Assembly: GCF_000004075.3 (NCBI RefSeq)
Contig: NC_026657.2
Coordinates: 30,474,408-30,538,407, forward strand
Reading direction: 5' to 3'
DNA from: Cucumis sativus
Lineage: Eukaryota; Streptophyta; Magnoliopsida; Cucurbitales; Cucurbitaceae
DNA: 64,000 bases
A model generated the notes under the pieces. That model saw nothing but the letters and a program-made list of their open reading frames with translations, was not told the origin of the DNA and searched no databases. The translations under genes and the position numbers were made by a program. Position 1 is the stretch's first letter. Each line of letters starts with the position of its first letter. This document shows, in pieces, positions 11,901-22,977 of this stretch.

Positions 11901-14477
11901 GAAGTATACAGTAAAGGTAGATAAGTTCTAGACTTCCAGCTTTAAAAGGTTTCTTCTAGGGGACACTATTTTACTGCTTTTATCTCTTGTTAAGTCGACT
12001 TTTTGCTGGCATGAACCCTCACTTTTCTTTTTGGTCTTTCAAAACTGTACTTTAGACTCTCACAGTATGTCATCTGCTTGTTATCACTGTTGATAAACTT
12101 GCAACTCCTAAGCAACACGACTTGAACTGAATTGTTGGAATATTATATATAAATAACATGTTTCAACCTTCAAGGGTAATTATCTGGAATTTACTTTTCA
12201 GCTTTCAAACATGGTAATAAATGATAGTGAATGTTCCAAAACTTGTAAGCACAAGTTCCAACTTTTAAACTTCAAGGAGGGAGGGGGAACATCGATTTTC
12301 AACATTGATAACAAAATAAAGTGTCATGCTATATGATAATATGCTTGACAAAACAGGGCTCAAAGTTGAAGTCCAGAAGGAATCATTTGAGATTTTTTTT
12401 CTGGTGATTATATATATTGAAAAGAAACATTTTTAACCTGAAAGGACACACTTTCTTTACGATTAAAATTTAGATAAAACAGAGCTCACTTTATCTCTGT
12501 TCAGGTTTGTGATTTTGGTCTCTCCCGTTTAAAGGCACGCACATTTCTTTCATCCAAATCTGCAGCTGGAACGGTAAGTCCTTGGCTTTTTATGAACATA
12601 TCACCCACTGTTACTATGCATGCAAGATGTCCTTAAAATTTGTAACTTTTAACTATTCAATTTATTAGCCTGAATGGATGGCACCAGAAGTACTACGTGA
12701 TGAACCATCAAATGAAAAGTCAGATGTTTATAGCTTTGGAGTGATTTTGTGGGAGTTGGCAACTTTGCAACAGCCATGGTGTAATCTAAACCCAGCTCAG
12801 GTTTTTTTCTCCCTTCTTATAGTAATGCTGTCAAGATAAGAAAGTTGCATTGTTATTAAAAGCAAATGTTCTCTTTAACTTTTAATCGTTGGTAAGTCTT
12901 CTAGATCAATCTTCCTAGTTTGAAATTGTTAAAGTGTTGATATCTGTAAGACCCCCAATTATCCATACTTATAGGAGGAAGGGTAGAAAAGTAACTGCAC
13001 AGGGAATTATTATGGAGAAATGATTGGAAGGACGTTCTGAGTGGTAGGGCCCACTGGGCTGAGGAATATGTGAGTCTATAAATAGGATTATTAGGTTGGA
13101 GTAGCTAGGGTATTTTTAACTTTTAGGAGGTAGGGCTACAGCAGCCACCAGGGTCTCTTAAAACCAAGAGGCTGGTATGATCTTTTCTGCATTTTTCCTT
13201 GTTGTTTCTTGTTATTTCTTTTCATCTTGTGAATCTGGATCATTTGGCTTTATATATAAATAAAGTAAACCAGAGTACCGCCTCTGTTTAAGCCATTTAT
13301 ACAGTCCTTTCAGTCTAAATTATTGTTAGTATCCTAACAATATCCCATTAACTTAGGCTTTTGGGTTAGTCGGTGATTTAACACAGTATCTAAGCAAAAG
13401 TTCATGTGTACATACAATTGTAATGTTATTTACTTTCCAATTAATTTTGATTTTTAATTGTTGAATTTTCTACAAATATTCAAACCCATAAGTGAGTGGA
13501 GTATTAAATGTTTATATGATTGAATTCACCATAACTCATGAACTTTTTGGATCATTTTTTTGGTTCAATTGGTGATTTAACAAAAATATAAATTGCTCTC
13601 TCTCTCAATAAATAAAACTTAGTCAATGTAATGAAATACACTCGCACACACAAAGGAGAAGAAGAATAAGAAGAGGGATTGGAGGTTTGAGGAAATCTTT
13701 TTGTCCAATGGGACGGTCAGACTGAAAGAGACTAAGACCTGGCTTCATTTTGCTTGCACAAAGAGACCGCCCATTGCAATTTTCTACGAACACCAGAATA
13801 TGTTAGTATACAAGCCAAAAATCAGGATGGAATAGCCGTTCTCAAGTGTTTTGCAACGTTTCCTTTTAGAAAAAGAAAACCAGTTGACTACCAATGTTAA
13901 CAGCCTTAGTAATTTATATAAATCACGAGAATTAGATGAAGGAAAAAGACAAGAAAGAAGTCTTAAAACATGACTGCAGAATCTTTTCCTAAATTAGTAG
14001 AGAAGGGATTTGGTGGGAGCTCAGTTACTGAATCCTACCAGGAGCATCTCTGTAACATAATAAAATTCATAAAAGAACTTCAATGATTTGTTCTTTTTTC
14101 TTCTTTTCTTCCTGCACCTTTCGCTTGTATGATGTGTAGGATTTGCATATGTGTAGCTAGATTTGTAATAATAGTTCTTTGTTGAATAGGTTGTCGCAGC
14201 TGTTGGATTTAAGGGCAAAAGGCTTGACATCCCACGTGATGTAAATCCCAAATTGGCTTCCTTAATAGTGGCTTGCTGGGCCGAGTGAGTTATTCTAACT
14301 TAGTTCTAATCTTGGGCTCTTTTGAATTTTTGTTTCTCAATTAGTACTTCTAACTGATAAAATTGCAGTGAGCCGTGGAAACGTCCATCTTTTTCCAGCA
14401 TAATGGAAACCTTGAAACCAATGACTAAACAAGCACCACCTCAACAAAGTCGTACAGACACACTCTCAGTTATGTGA
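5772..14477 (+). CDS. CTR1: Raf-like MAPKKK CTR1, negative regulator of ethylene signalling
   Basis: Ser/Thr kinase that binds ethylene receptors at the ER and phosphorylates EIN2, keeping the pathway off without ethylene. Exons: 5772-6374, 7354-7655, 7735-7876, 8114-8217, 8857-9077, about 10067-10510, 10652-10692, 11219-11287, 11379-11479, 11614-11695, 11818-11916, 12505-12573, 12669-12800, 14190-14284, 14369-14477; phases agree and the product is about 870 aa. The start MEMPGRR matches Arabidopsis CTR1. The N-terminal half carries the EDR1/CTR1 regulatory region ([20 protein letters not shown]; then VNGCLSY). The kinase domain has [26 protein letters not shown] and WMAPE, so it looks active. 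The exon 6 acceptor is ambiguous: AG at 10045, 10054 and 10066 are all in phase. Introns 1, 5 and 13 (about 1 kb each or more) hold AT-rich DNA; intron 13 holds a solo LTR. Confidence 0.96.
9214..9289 (+). repeat. 38-bp tandem duplication in CTR1 intron 5
   Basis: Two adjacent 38-bp units (9214-9251, 9252-9289), each starting TGGGTGCTTAGGATCTGTC and ending GATGACA, differing at only a few positions. It is a recent local duplication with no apparent function. Confidence 0.8.
12945..13339 (+). mobile_element. Solo LTR in CTR1 intron 13
   Basis: A 395-bp block begins TGTAAGACCC and ends ATCCTAACA (TG...CA termini with short TGT/ACA inverted ends). It is flanked on both sides by the perfect 5-bp direct repeat ATATC (12940-12944 and 13340-13344), the target-site duplication of an LTR retrotransposon. 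It has the internal plan of an LTR: TATAAATA at 13077 and AATAAA at 13259, both in the gene's sense direction. No internal retroelement coding region or second LTR is present, so it is a solo LTR left by recombination between two LTRs. Its poly(A) signal could prompt premature 3' end formation of CTR1 pre-mRNA. Confidence 0.85.
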
Positions 14478-15749
14478 CAATCTGTGTAATGTAGGAATGC
14501 CTGACGTTTTAGAGGGCTAGGTACGGTATCCTTCAGGAGATGTCTGGCGGGTTTAAAACCATACTCCATTGCTAGTTGTTACAATTTTCAAGCTAAGATC
14601 CTTGTACCTTGCTTCGCTCAAGTTTTCGTGAAGGGATGGGGAAGTGTTGGAAAACTTCAACTGCTAGACGATCCCATCAAATTTATTCTCAGTTCATAAT
14701 CATCAAAATGTAGAGAGATTATAAAAATGTGGATCACTTCATAGTCCACAATCAAGGAAGTTTCTACCTTTTTGATATGGTGATGAAGAAGCTTCAACTC
14801 CATGTCACCCTATTTCACTTCACAGATTATTTGTTTGTATATCTATTGGTCTTACCTTTGTTGAGGACTGGACCAGGAACTAATTTTGTACATACTAGTG
14901 ATTAGTCGTGGCTGGATGCAATCATGTCTTCAGTCAGACTTGGTGTTTGCTAGGAAAATACCATTGTTATTTAACAGCCACTTCAAACATTCAATTAATA
15001 TTCACTGAGTCTATTATTTTAGGTCCTGAAAATGGGAAGTGAAAGGCCCAAAAAAGGGGAGGGTTCATTTTTTTTCTTCTTCTCTTTAAGAGGCCGGGGA
15101 GTTTATATTAGAAAGTGTTAGGGTTTTGACAAAAAATAAGGCTTAACCAATCATATCAGGGTGGAATTTTCTTTAAAATAATAGTGAAACTTGGTATCAA
15201 TTTGCCTTTATTTCTAAATGAAAAACTTCAGTTGGGTCAGGTACGTGTTATTTTATTTATTTAAGATTTGATCATACAAACTATGTGGTCACGAGAAAGC
15301 TATAGAAAATACACAATGAGACAGCTCAATTGGTACTAAAACCAATCATATATTCATGATGATTAAAGATCATCATAACAATACAATCGAGTGTCATTTT
15401 CTAAATATCAAGAACAGACATGGAAAGAACTGCTCAATTTTACATTTGGAATCATTCTACTTGTGAATAAAAGTGGACAATTGAGATCATGAAACAAAAT
15501 ATCTGTGGTAAAAAAAATATTGCCTAATGATCTTGATATGAGAAAAATAGGATTAAAGTAATTGCTTCTCTATTTATAGCAAAAATTCAAATCATTTTGG
15601 ACTCATTTGGATCGTATATAGACTTTCAAGGATATAAATATCAAATATTTGAGTTTTTGAAGGTCTTACATAAATATTTGGAATCACTAATGTATTTATT
15701 TGGATATGCATAATCCTTAATTTATCGCTAAATATATATATTAAATGTG
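14478..15749. other. CTR1 3' UTR and intergenic DNA
   Basis: The first few hundred bases are expected to hold the CTR1 3' UTR. From about 15000 the sequence becomes AT-rich with no supported gene. Confidence 0.5.
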
Positions 15750-17133
15750 CCCATTTTGAATGATCTTTTTTAAAAATAATGTAAAATTTGAAACATATAT
15801 CAAAAATAGGATAGATGCAAAATTATTTTTAAAAATAGATGATTTAAGGTGAAGTCATGTACCGTATACGACTTCCATGCAGATTCTAGAGCAAGATTTA
15901 ATAAGTAATAGTCAACAAATTGGAATTTATTTATCAACATATTTTTTTTTCCATTTGAACTCATTTCGATCATTCTTTTAGCTGCTTTGATCCGCGATTT
16001 TTTTCTTATTTTTATATTTATACTACACTGGGCCCTACTTTTTTATTTTCTCATTATTTATATATGTGGGTCCCGCACATTTCACTTTTTCTCATTATTT
16101 ATATATACATACTCACATATAATATAATATATATATATATTAAACATTCAAATTCTAAAAATATCTTTTTTTATTAAATTAATTTTTTTTCTTTATATAC
16201 ATTTAAATATCACAATTTTCAATCTTCAATTTTTCTTATTAAATTCATTTTTCTACTGTAATTTAATTTTTTCTTAATCAAAATTACACATCTTTTTTTC
16301 CATTTTTAATTTTTTTAAAAAAACACATATATTAACCAAATATGTTATTAAAAAATACATTAAACAAATAAAAAAATAATAATAATTGAAAGAAGTTGAA
16401 ACTTACTCTAAAAATAATAATAACAATAAATTTGCAATTGAAAATTATCCATTAAGATTCTAAATTTAATTTGTAATCTAACCAATTTTTGTTTTTTTCT
16501 TTTTGCCATAAACATGAATTTTTTTTTATTCAATTACCAATGTGCGTTAGTGGCTTCAAGTGTTATTATTATTATTTCTTTTAGTAATTTTAACTTATCT
16601 CAATTATTATTATTACTATTTTAATTTGTTTAATATATTTTTAATAACATGTTTTGTTAATATATGGGATTTTTCTAAAAAATTGAAAATTGGAAAAAAT
16701 ATATGTATAATTTTGATTAGAAAAGAATTAAATTAAATTAGAAAAATGAATTTAATAAGAAAAATTGAAGATTGAAGATTGTGATATTTAAATATATATA
16801 AAGAAAAAATAAAAAAATAAATTAATTTAATAAAGAAAGATATTTTTAGAATTTGAGTGTTTAATGTATATATTATATTATATGTGTGTATGTATATATA
16901 AATAATGAGAAAAAGTGAAGTGTGTGGGACCCACGTATAGAAATAATGAGAAAATAAAATAATGTGGAGCTTAGTGTAGTATAAATATAAAAATAAGAAA
17001 AAAATATAATATGTAGGATCCACTGCATAGAAGTCGTGTACCTAAAATCACCTATTTTTCAAAATAGTTTTGCACCCACCCTATTTTTTATATATTAAAT
17101 TTTACGTCATTTTTAAAAAGGATCCCATTTTGG
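15750..17133. mobile_element. Large foldback (hairpin) element, about 1.4 kb
   Basis: The two halves are diverged inverted copies: the left arm (about 15750-16440) reads through to the loop and the right arm (about 16548-17133) is its reverse complement. Examples are TTTTCTCATTATTTATATATG on the left against the complement of AAATAATGAGAAAA on the right, GTGGGTCCCGCACA against TGTGTGGGACCCAC, and CAATCTTCAATTTTTCTTATT against its inverted match near 16760. The left arm has an extra piece of about 110 bp at 15886-15992. A transcript would fold into a long hairpin. It has no coding capacity; the family is unknown and a clear target-site duplication was not found. Confidence 0.75.
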
Positions 17134-17580
17134 ATGTAGAATCAAAGTGATTATTACTCAACTAAATAAAAGAGAACAAATGATGTAGTCATCAGTCAAA
17201 TTAGCATCCTTTAATTTATGATATTAACATTTAATCAATTAAAATAAAATAAATGAATACTTTTATATTAAATATAATTAAGTTATTTGAATAAGTGTTG
17301 TTGTTGTTGTTTTTTTCTTTTTTAATTCCAAGTAGTATTGTATATTAAAAATCTAATTGAGAGAGACCTTAAAAATCCTATTGGTGAGTGGAGATTTAGT
17401 GCTAACTTCCTCCTTAAGCAAGGCCCGGTCCAAAACGGTCGCTTTCAGACTAAAACCGTACGGTCAAAAAATATGTAAAATCCCGCGTTGAAAGATCCTC
17501 CCGTTAGGTGTGGCCAGTTTCCCCCAACCACAATACCGGCCTTCCCAAACACCGCAGCTTCTGCGAAAACGATCTCGTAA
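17134..17580. other. Upstream region of HSFA3
   Basis: AT-rich sequence up to about 17400, then a GC-richer proximal promoter. The perfect palindrome ACCGTACGGT lies at 17455-17464. No gene is seen. Confidence 0.4.
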
Positions 17581-17586
17581 ACGAAG

Positions 17587-17592
17587 GTCGGT
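17587..17592 (-). promoter_or_regulatory. DRE/CRT core (ACCGAC) in the HSFA3 upstream region
   Basis: GTCGGT on the plus strand is ACCGAC on the minus strand, the DRE core bound by DREB2-type factors. It lies about 310 bp before the HSFA3 start codon and about 210 bp before a TATA box. Arabidopsis HSFA3 is a known direct target of DREB2A through DRE elements, which makes this six-base match more meaningful than chance alone. Confidence 0.45.
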
Positions 17593-17663
17593 TCTTCTTT
17601 TGCTATTCCTTCCCTTCCAATTTGTAGAGAACCCAAATCCTTCCACTTTTTGGCAATTTCTTA

Positions 17664-17900
17664 ATGGGGTCCCGGCACGAGCAACAACTTCACTGTAGAG
17701 CTACGACTCCATTCATAGTCACTGTCTCCACCGCCTTTGAATTTCTTTCCCCAGATTTTTATCCCACACTTTGTCGGCGTATACTCCTTTTTTGCTGTCT
17801 TATATATACTCTGCTCCATTTACACGAATTCATAACTGGGTTTTCTTTACTTTTTCAAATTTCGGAACTGTGTGTATTGGGGTTTGAGTTTGACAGATGA
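17664..17900 (+). other. uORF whose stop overlaps the HSFA3 start (ATGA)
   Basis: ATG at 17664 opens 78 codons that end with TGA at 17898-17900, sharing four bases (ATGA) with the HSFA3 start codon at 17897. This matters only if transcription starts upstream of 17664; the TATA box at 17801 would place the start downstream and leave out the uORF's ATG. The peptide has no recognised domain. Confidence 0.3.
17801..17808 (+). promoter_or_regulatory. TATA box of HSFA3
   Basis: TATATATA in a CT-rich context, 96 bp before the start codon. It predicts transcription from about 17835 and a leader near 60 nt. Confidence 0.5.
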
Positions 17901-20418
17901 AACCCATTAAGGAGGGTGATTCAGTTACTCCTATTGCCGTATCTTCTTCTTCTGGTCAATCGGAGTTTGATGCTGCTGGGTTTTCTTCGGACCCTGAATC
18001 TATGTTATTGCCCTTTTCGCGGCCTTTAATGGGTTCTGAATCGTTTTCTCCTTGTGGGTCTTTTCTTGAAGACGCGGCAGCAGGGCTTTCAATGGTTAGT
18101 ATTGGTTTTTCTTCGTCTCCATCTACAGGGGGATTTTTGGGTGAAAACCCAATGCCATCTTCTGCTGCACACCACATGTTCGACGTAATGCTTGAACCAG
18201 ATAAAAGAACTTTGGATCCATTTGTGGTGCCGTGTATGGAGAGTGATGTGCCTCAACCGCTAGAATCCCTTCATGGTCAGTTTGTTCCGCCATTTCTGTG
18301 GAAGACTTTCGATATTGTTGAGGATCCTGTGCTTGATTCTATTGTATCTTGGGGTTCGGCAGGGCAGAGCTTTGTGGTTTGGGATCCCGTGGAGTTTTCT
18401 AAAGTGATTCTTCCTTCTAATTTCAAGCACAACAACTTCTCCAGTTTTGTCAGACAGCTAAATACTTATGTGGGTATTGCAGTACAGCCTCTAATGGCTA
18501 CTGTGGTCTGTATGTAAATTTTTTGTTCCACCTTTTGTTTTCTGCTCTTTTTGTAATTATCTTGATTTCTTTGTACTTTTATGCTTGTTTTTTTGCCTCT
18601 AGGTTTGTTTTCTTTTTCAATTTTTTGATTTGTTATTTTCTTCTCTCTGTAATTCCTTGACAAAGACCGTTGCTGGGAGACGGGGATGGGGTTTCCCCCC
18701 TCAATCTCAATGTAATTGACTCATTTTTGTACTTTTGGAATATTTCTTGGGATGTATCGAACTTTACTCCTCACGCTTCTGTATAAGATCTTTCCATTCA
18801 TATTTTTACTGGTTGCTTCTCTGTAATGGGATTGGTGTATTTATGTCAGTTTTAAACTATTGTGTATAATTAGTGTTATTTTATGTACCTTGTCATCGAT
18901 TTTGTACAATTTGTTCTTAAGTAATGTAAGAGTTGCTAGGCCACTCTTTCCTGCTTGATATTGCAGGCCTGAGGAAATACTTCCCTAGTGTTTGAAGGGG
19001 ATTGAGGACTTCCATCTTCACCACGTAGAATCAGGTCAAATTGACTGTGTTACTATGTTTACTTACCTTTCTGTCTATGTCAGCAGAAACAAATTTATTA
19101 GTTTTCTTACTGATCAGAGATTACAAAGGTGATGGAGCTTCCCCTATAAAAGAAAACTTTCGACTACCTATTGTGTTGTGTGTTAATTTTTGTTTAAATA
19201 CGTAAGTCGATGTATGCTGATGTTTGTTAATAGGAACATCTTAGGTACGTTGCTATACTCCTGATTTTGTCTTCAATGATTTGAATAACTCTTGGGAATT
19301 GAATTCAGGGATTCCGCAAGATCGATACGGACAAGTGGGAGTTTGCGAATGAAGATTTTCAACGTGGGAAGAAACACTTACTAAAGAACATTCAGAGGCG
19401 GAAATCATCTCATTCTCAGCAGATTGGAAGTTTAATAGGGCCATCTACTGGAGGAGGGAAGTCTGGATTAAAAGATGAGATTGGAAGGTTAAAGAAAGAG
19501 AGGAGCATGTTAATGCAGGAGGTTGTGGAATTGCAGCAGCAACAGAAGGGAACTGCTCAGCATGTGAATACGGTGAACCAACGCCTCCAGTCAGCAGAGC
19601 AGAGGCAGAAGCAGATGATTTCTTTCTTGGCAAAGTTGCTTCAGAATCCAGAATTCTTAGTTTGCTTGCAGAAAAAGAAGGAACAGAAAGATATTGATTC
19701 CTCAAGAACGAAACGGAGATTTGTTAAGCAGCATAAACATGAAGATGGTTTTACACCTTCCGTGGAAGGGCAGATTGTTAAATACCAACCTGATTGGGAA
19801 AATCTAGCCAGATCTTCAACCACACCGGATTTGAATCCAAGTCTGCTTGAAGGACCTTTTGCTTACCTTCTGCAGGGAGTATTTGGAGAATTGGGATCAA
19901 TTCCAGAAGGCATGCCTAATTTTCAATTTAAGAACGCTTCATCAAGCGATGTAATTGCGTCTGAGGAATTTGTATTCCATCATGGAGTAGTAAAGCCAAC
20001 AGAGGAGCTGAGGGTGGAGGCTTCAAACAAATCAATGGATGATCAACATTTCAAGGGAAAGGCTATTGAGAGTCCCCCAGAGGAATCCAATCCCGACTAT
20101 TTTCTCTCTTTGGCAGAGGGTATTCTTCAGTCCTCACATCATGGAACTCGAGGCGTCATTAAACCAGAAAAAATTTGGGATGCATATTTGAATGCCGATG
20201 TCAGTCCATCCGGTTCAAGCACCAAATTGTGGAGCAATCCAGAATGCTTCGAGGATCCATTTTTGCAAATCTCCAGCGAACAATCACCAATTTGGGATTT
20301 CGACTCCCAGCAGGCCGGAGATTCGAGCACAGATAAGTGGTTAGCTTCTGGTTTCCCATTTGACGATCCAGACAATCAAGCTTATCCCAAAAATGCAGAT
20401 GAATCAGATGATAAATAA
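17897..20418 (+). CDS. HSFA3: Heat stress transcription factor, class A3
   Basis: Trimeric DNA-binding activator of heat and drought stress genes, acting in the nucleus downstream of DREB2A. Two exons, 17897-18469 and 19309-20418, split at the intron position conserved in all plant HSFs ([18 protein letters not shown]); 560 aa. The DNA-binding domain spans about residues 131-223 ([14 protein letters not shown] ... [20 protein letters not shown]). The HR-A/B coiled coil is at about 245-310 with the long class A linker. A basic NLS ([10 protein letters not shown]) lies near 326. C-terminal Trp/acidic AHA-like motifs are IWDAYLN (about 480), IWDFDS (about 519) and [11 protein letters not shown] (about 534), which point to subclass A3. 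The 130-residue Ser/Gly-rich stretch before the DNA-binding domain is longer than I remember for Arabidopsis HSFA3. The intron contains an exon-like cassette at 18967-19034. Confidence 0.92.
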
Positions 20419-21291
20419 TCGTAGAGACTTGATTACCTACTACTGCTGCATGCAGCCACTATGAATCCTAGTTATATATCTAGTTGAAAGAACTATGGAT
20501 CGAGTCATTTATTTACTTAGAAAATGAATTGATTATTCACTTCCATTCTATCTTAAAATTCAGGATCTTCCTTTATTTCATTCTCCAACTTCCATATACA
20601 AAATGCAGGTAGTTATATAGGTTGGGTTGTGTTTGCCTTTCACCTGCAATGTTATAGTAATTTCTGTTGCTAACATATACATTAAGTTGCAGGCATGAAA
20701 TCATTGGACATCTATTCAACAAGAAGCCGGAGTTCATGGAAGATTGGAAGTAAGAGCCTTGATCCACTGTGATTTTCTTTTCCAGCTTTGATGGTTTTGT
20801 CGTGGAAGAGAACTTGGCAACCATTGCAAGAAATGGAGGAATTAAATCGGCAATGGGGTCTTGGATTTGAGGAGCTCTGGGGGGATGGTTGAGTGAAGAA
20901 GCCGTAATGGCATCATGGAGTGAGAAGAGCTTGAAGCCTCAAGAAGTGAGGGTTCGTATGGTCTAATGGTCTGCTGGCTGGTTTAGTTTGTCAAAATTAC
21001 CATTCTAAATCCTTTTCGATTGAATTTCCGTTGGCAGAACAAGTTTAGACATATGTTATCAAGTCGATTATTTTTTTGTTTAAAGCTCAACTGTGATTAA
21101 CATAATTTTTTCTTTCTTTAAGGTAAATGTTTGCCTTTTCATACTTCCATTTGCTGTATTATAAAATCTCATAATTTTGAAAAACCGTCAGGAAATATCA
21201 GTTTCCGTAGATAATTTTTTAAAAAACAAAAAATATAAATCTTTATTTGTTAATCCTTGAAAATTAGTCCAAACACAACCTACGTTACAAC
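20419..21291. other. HSFA3 3' region
   Basis: The stretch to about 21000 is GC-richer than true intergenic DNA here and may be a long or spliced 3' UTR of HSFA3. Stops are frequent in all frames, so no further protein is supported. Confidence 0.4.
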
Positions 21292-21787
21292 ATTGGCGAA
21301 AATAGCACACTTTTGATTTTTGTTTACAAAAGTAGCATATTTTTCTAAAACTTGTAAAACTATTTTTTTCTGTCAATCTCGGACGAGATTGACCATCGTG
21401 ATTTTTCTAAAATGTTAAAATTTTTCACTTATTGATTATTCTTGATTTTTCTATTCATCTTGGTAGACAATTAGGGAAAGAAAAAATAACAATTTAAATG
21501 AAATATTTGAGGAAATGGACAAAAGTAGCAAAAAAAATAGTTAAGATTTGGGAATGTTTGAATAACTTTTTTGAAATGATAATTTTTTTTTGAAGAATCT
21601 CGATTCAATTGTGTAGTGACATGCACAAGAAAAACCCAAAACAATCAAAAGTTGAAATTTTTTAATATTTTAGGGAAATATCGATGGTCGATCTCACTCG
21701 AGATTGACTAAGAAAAACAGTTTTACAAGTTTTAAAAAATGTGTTGTTCTTGAAAACAAAAATCAAAAGTGTGCTACTTTTACCAAT
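21292..21787. mobile_element. Foldback/MITE-like element with 130-bp inverted repeats
   Basis: The left arm (21292-21420) and right arm (about 21652-21787) are inverted copies. Both, read inward, contain ATTGG-gAAAA-TAGCAC, then ACTTTTGATTTTTGTTT, then AAAACTTGTAAAACT, then GTCAATCTCG. About 230 bp of AT-rich DNA lies between the arms, with no coding capacity. A non-autonomous terminal-inverted-repeat element is the best reading; the superfamily is uncertain. Confidence 0.7.
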
Positions 21788-22977
21788 TTCCTTCAACATT
21801 GCCTTGGTATGAGTGACACTATCTCTTTCTGAAAAGATCGATGACATATTGTGGTATTCTTTTTGTGATTTTTTCTGATTTGTTTTGTCTCTCTCTCGTA
21901 CTCTTGATATTTTTGTTGTAATTTGACTGATGATGAAACTCAGAAATGAGTAGCTTTATCTGCTATTAAAAAATTTATTTGGGAACTTAGTCATAAATCT
22001 ATAAACACTATTGGTCATCTCCAATGTCATATGCCTTATGTCTCTTTCTCCTTCTTGATGTGTTGTGCTAATGTTGAATCTTGCCCATCTTTTTATTCAT
22101 TGTCCTTACACTCAACAATTCTAGGATTTCGTTTAGAAGATTTTTACTTGATCTACTGCTTTGTCCAATGAATTTCAGACATCCTCAATTTTCTAATGTT
22201 GCAAGAAGGTTATTTGGCTGACTCTTCTTCTTGGACTTTCTTTTGGACTTCATGGAGCAAACGTAATAGGCGACTTTGAGACTCTTTTCATCTTTTAGTT
22301 CTTTCTTTGACATGGTATTTATCCACGTCTTTTATTGGTGCAAAACTAGACAAGAACTTTAGCTTATCGATTTTCATTGATCAACAATTGATGCCCGTTT
22401 TGTAATCATCTTTAGATGCTTTGGGTTTTGATGTTTGTTTCATATATGAAAAAAATTCAGTACATCTGAGTTGGAGAGATTCAAACCACGGGTAGCGTAA
22501 ATTAAATAAAGAAGTCAAGACATGTGACTTCCTCTGTCCCAAAGAAATTACTGGGATCTAGGTGTGCTTTGTACCCATCAATTCAAATCAAGGGCAGAGA
22601 TCGGCTTACTACGCATCCCTAACACAATCCCTAACACAATCATACACATAAATACAAATCTAGTTTTTCAAACCATGCCGAGCTTAGTAGTGTGACAAAA
22701 AAAAAAAAACAGAAATAATACACATTTAATTATCTTTACCACAATTAATCTTGAAGGAACAATCTGTTTCTACAACTTTGTGTCCTAGTTAAGATGATAA
22801 AAAGGTAGGCTTAACATGCAAAGAATCAGATTGAGGGCCAAAAAACAAAATTGTATAAAACCAAGTAAATAATTTGTCTGCTCTCTCCACATAATTGTCA
22901 TGCTAATACTATGCATTTCACTCATAACACAAGTTAACAAGAGGAGGATTGAATCAAATAGTGTTACACTAATTGAA
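21788..22977. other. Intergenic DNA between converging HSFA3 and RPF2
   Basis: No gene supported. The right end should contain the RPF2 3' UTR (minus strand). A 12-base A run lies at 22698-22709. Confidence 0.5.

Noticed and set aside
13590-14180. Second transposon in CTR1 intron 13
   Set aside because: The sequence differs in texture from its surroundings, but no terminal repeats or target-site duplication could be seen.
16733-17023. Minus-strand open frame of 96 codons rich in Tyr, Phe and Ile
   Set aside because: It lies wholly in the right arm of the foldback element and reflects AT-rich simple sequence.
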